Shown: positions 62,418 through 64,000 of the stretch, piece after piece | Layout of the letters: each line of letters opens with the position of its first letter | How positions within the stretch are numbered: position 1 is the stretch's first letter | DNA from: Pseudomonas sp. MWU16-30317 | Lineage (GTDB): Bacteria; Pseudomonadota; Gammaproteobacteria; Pseudomonadales; Pseudomonadaceae | Assembly: GCF_020515695.1 (NCBI RefSeq) | Contig: NZ_JAIWJA010000011.1 | Location: forward strand, 62,001 to 126,000 | Length of the DNA stretch: 64,000 nt | Reading direction: 5' to 3' | Made by a program: the position numbers and the translations under genes | The notes under the pieces: generated by a model | What the model saw: only the letters and a program-made list of their open reading frames with translations | Told to the model about the DNA's origin: nothing | Databases searched by the model: none

Positions 62418-63260
62418 ATGAACGACAAATTACGGAGCGCCTTCACTTCTTTGGCGCCGCCCATCGTTGCGTCGGCCGCCAAGCGCATTCAGGCGTTTGC
62501 TGGCGATCCGGACTTCATGACCTCGCTGGCCCGCGGGCTTGCCGTGGTGCAGGCGTTTCAGGAGCGCAAGCGTCACCTGACCATCGCCCAGATCAGCCAT
62601 CGTACCGAAATCCCTCGGGCGGCCGTGCGTCGCTGCCTGCATACCCTGATCAAACTGGGCTACGCCACCACCGATGGGCGCACCTATTCGCTGCTGCCCA
62701 AAGTGCTGACCCTCGGCCATGCATACCTGTCATCGACGCCGCTGGCGGTATCGGCGCAGCCCTATCTGGACCGTACCAGCGAGCAACTGCACGAAGCCTG
62801 CAACATGGCCACGCTCGAAGGCGACGACATTCTCTATATAGCGCGTTCCGCCACGACCCAACGGTTGATCTCGGTGGACCTGTCGGTGGGTGGGCGTCTG
62901 CCGGCCTATTGCACGTCCATGGGCCGCATCCTGCTCTCGGCGCTGGATGATGCGACCCTGCAGGATTATTTGCAAAACGTCGAATTGCAGCCCAAGACCA
63001 GCCGCACCCTGACCGACCCAGAGGCGCTGTTTGCCTGTCTGCAGCAAGTGCGCGAGCAAGGCTGGTGCATCGTTGACCAGGAACTCGAGCAAGGCCTGCG
63101 CTCTATTGCAGTGCCGGTCTATGACGCCTCGGGTCAAGTACTTGCAGCGCTTAATGTGAGTACCCATGCGGGTCGGGTCCCGCGCAGCGAACTGGAAACT
63201 CGATTCTTGCCGATTCTGCTCAGCGCCAGCCGTGAACTGAGCGCACAACTGTTCAGGTAG
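62418..63260 (+). CDS. pcaR: IclR-family regulator PcaR
   Basis: The 280-residue regulator has an N-terminal helix-turn-helix (HLTIAQISHRTEIPRAAVRR) and a C-terminal effector domain (ANMATLEGDDILYIARSAT-like block, LSVGGRLPAYCTSMGRILL). The linker FAGDPDFMTSLARGLAV is characteristic of PcaR. It activates protocatechuate (beta-ketoadipate) genes with beta-ketoadipate as the inducer. The ATG at 62418 follows AGGAATT; a TTG at 62412 is less likely. pcaK follows downstream. Confidence 0.93.
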   Translation: MNDKLRSAFTSLAPPIVASAAKRIQAFAGDPDFMTSLARGLAVVQAFQERKRHLTIAQISHRTEIPRAAVRRCLHTLIKLGYATTDGRTYSLLPKVLTLGHAYLSSTPLAVSAQPYLDRTSEQLHEACNMATLEGDDILYIARSATTQRLISVDLSVGGRLPAYCTSMGRILLSALDDATLQDYLQNVELQPKTSRTLTDPEALFACLQQVREQGWCIVDQELEQGLRSIAVPVYDASGQVLAALNVSTHAGRVPRSELETRFLPILLSASRELSAQLFR

Positions 63261-63612
63261 GCGTGTTCAGGTAGGCGCGCCGCAAACAGGCCGCGACTCG
63301 ATGGAACAGCATGGCTATGGCCAGCAGGTCAGCGATTGATGTCCGATAAACGCACGGATACGCGTTTGTCGAATTGACGGCCCCGAGCCCGGCTTATTAA
63401 TGTCGTCGCCACGGATCGTTGCTGCGCGGTCCACAATAATAATGAGCGAGAGGCAAGCCCCACCATGATCCATCTCCAGCACGTGCATCGCCCACGTCCA
63501 CCAGATATCGGTTCCCAAGGGAGCTGATCAAAGCTTTTGCATCGCAACACCTGTGCCGCGCCACGCTCGGTACGGACGCCCTGTGCGTCACTCTATAAAA
63601 CGGATAAAAACC
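63261..63612. other. Intergenic region between pcaR and pcaK
   Basis: The 352-base gap contains a PcaR-box pair (63341-63375) and otherwise no convincing coding frame. Confidence 0.5.
63341..63375. promoter_or_regulatory. PcaR-type box pair upstream of pcaK
   Basis: GTCCGATAAACGCAC at 63341-63355 matches the remembered PcaR box at 13 of 15 positions. An inverted, looser copy (GCGTTTGTCGAAT, about 63362-63374) follows. PcaR control of pcaK is known in P. putida. Confidence 0.6.
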
Positions 63613-64000
63613 ATGAACAGTCCCGAAAGCAAAGTCGGACAGTGCCTCGACGTACAGTCCTTCATCAATGCCAGTCCGATCTCTCGCTATCAGTGGCGAG
63701 TGGTCATTCTGTGCTTCCTGATCGTTTTTCTCGATGGCCTGGACACTGCGGCCATGGGTTTCATTGCGCCTGCGCTGTCCCAGGACTGGGGGATCGACCG
63801 CGCCAGCCTGGGGCCGGTGATGAGTGCCGCGCTGATCGGCATGGTCTTCGGTGCTTTGGGTTCCGGGCCGTTGGCCGACCGCTTCGGGCGCAAAGGCGTG
63901 CTGGTTGGCGCGGTGCTGGTGTTCGGCGTGTTCAGCCTGGCCTCGGCATTCAGCGGCAACGTTCAGGAACTGCTGATCCTGCGCTTCCTCACTGGGCTCG
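63613..64000 (+). CDS. pcaK: 4-hydroxybenzoate/protocatechuate transporter PcaK, 3' end outside the window
   Basis: The first 129 codons of an MFS aromatic-acid transporter are visible and run off the window edge. The Asp pair in FLDGLDTAAMGF (the DGxD motif of aromatic acid/H+ symporters) and the loop GPLADRFGRKGVLVG are present. The aligned N-terminus (VQSFINASPISRYQWRVV) resembles PcaK. It imports 4-hydroxybenzoate and acts in chemotaxis. A full PcaK is about 450 residues. Confidence 0.92.
   Translation, partial: MNSPESKVGQCLDVQSFINASPISRYQWRVVILCFLIVFLDGLDTAAMGFIAPALSQDWGIDRASLGPVMSAALIGMVFGALGSGPLADRFGRKGVLVGAVLVFGVFSLASAFSGNVQELLILRFLTGL

Overview
The window is high-GC chromosomal DNA from a fluorescent Pseudomonas (P. 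putida / P. fluorescens lineage). The evidence is the MvaT-type H-NS protein, ColRS, BifA, SadC, OlsBA, PcaR/PcaK, Pseudomonas-type REP palindromes and, from memory, gene order shared with P. aeruginosa PAO1 and P. putida KT2440. It is mostly core genome and densely packed. I see no rRNA, tRNA, CRISPR array, prophage or intact transposase gene. Both edges cut a gene: a YajG-like lipoprotein on the left and pcaK on the right.

Layout. 1-9.1 kb: small conserved genes, an acyltransferase, an SRAP-family protein that departs from the canonical active site, an M48 lipoprotein protease, rsmC, a D-2-hydroxyacid dehydrogenase and a LysE exporter. 7.4-12.5 kb: an AMP-dependent acyl-CoA ligase followed by the paired outer-membrane families DUF1302 and DUF1329. 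12.5-16.6 kb: tandem REPs, a Pho box and a phoU-less pstSCAB operon. 16.7-20 kb: an OmpA-like lipoprotein, colRS and a small exported protein. 20.1-25.7 kb (minus strand): an envelope operon of two imelysins, a di-heme lipoprotein and a DUF1513 protein. It ends in an internally deleted RND adaptor (mexV-like) with no pump gene beside it. 25.9-34.2 kb: bifA, sodB, argO-like, an epimerase, a coiled-coil membrane protein, xenB/pyeR and acpH. 34.3-38.1 kb: ornithine-lipid genes olsBA divergent from an acyl-CoA-dehydrogenase-like gene and a phospholipase-D/cardiolipin-synthase-like gene. 38.3-46.4 kb: class I fumarase, sadC, a ferredoxin reductase, a delta-60-repeat protein, a small palindromic element, pykA, a lipoprotein and a PilZ protein. 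46.4-53.5 kb: a six-gene MoxR/DUF58/DUF4350/DUF4129/SpoIIM/RDD operon. 53.6-64 kb: sbcB, mvaT, purU, a flippase-like membrane protein, a HerA-like ATPase, pitA, a small hypothetical gene, and pcaR/pcaK with PcaR-type boxes.

How the genes work together. Envelope and lipid biology dominates: ornithine lipids, PLD, acyltransferases, DUF1302/1329, lipoproteins and ColRS. Phosphate uptake is present twice, as Pho-controlled Pst and as Pit. Ornithine lipid synthesis may also be a phosphate-sparing response. BifA (c-di-GMP phosphodiesterase), SadC (cyclase) and a PilZ protein put c-di-GMP removal, synthesis and sensing within about 20 kb. No gene set looks like a wholly new defence or mobile system. 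The best leads are the reduced mexV-like adaptor at the end of the imelysin operon, the MoxR operon of unknown function, the delta-60-repeat protein next to a palindromic element, and the SRAP protein lacking expected active-site residues.
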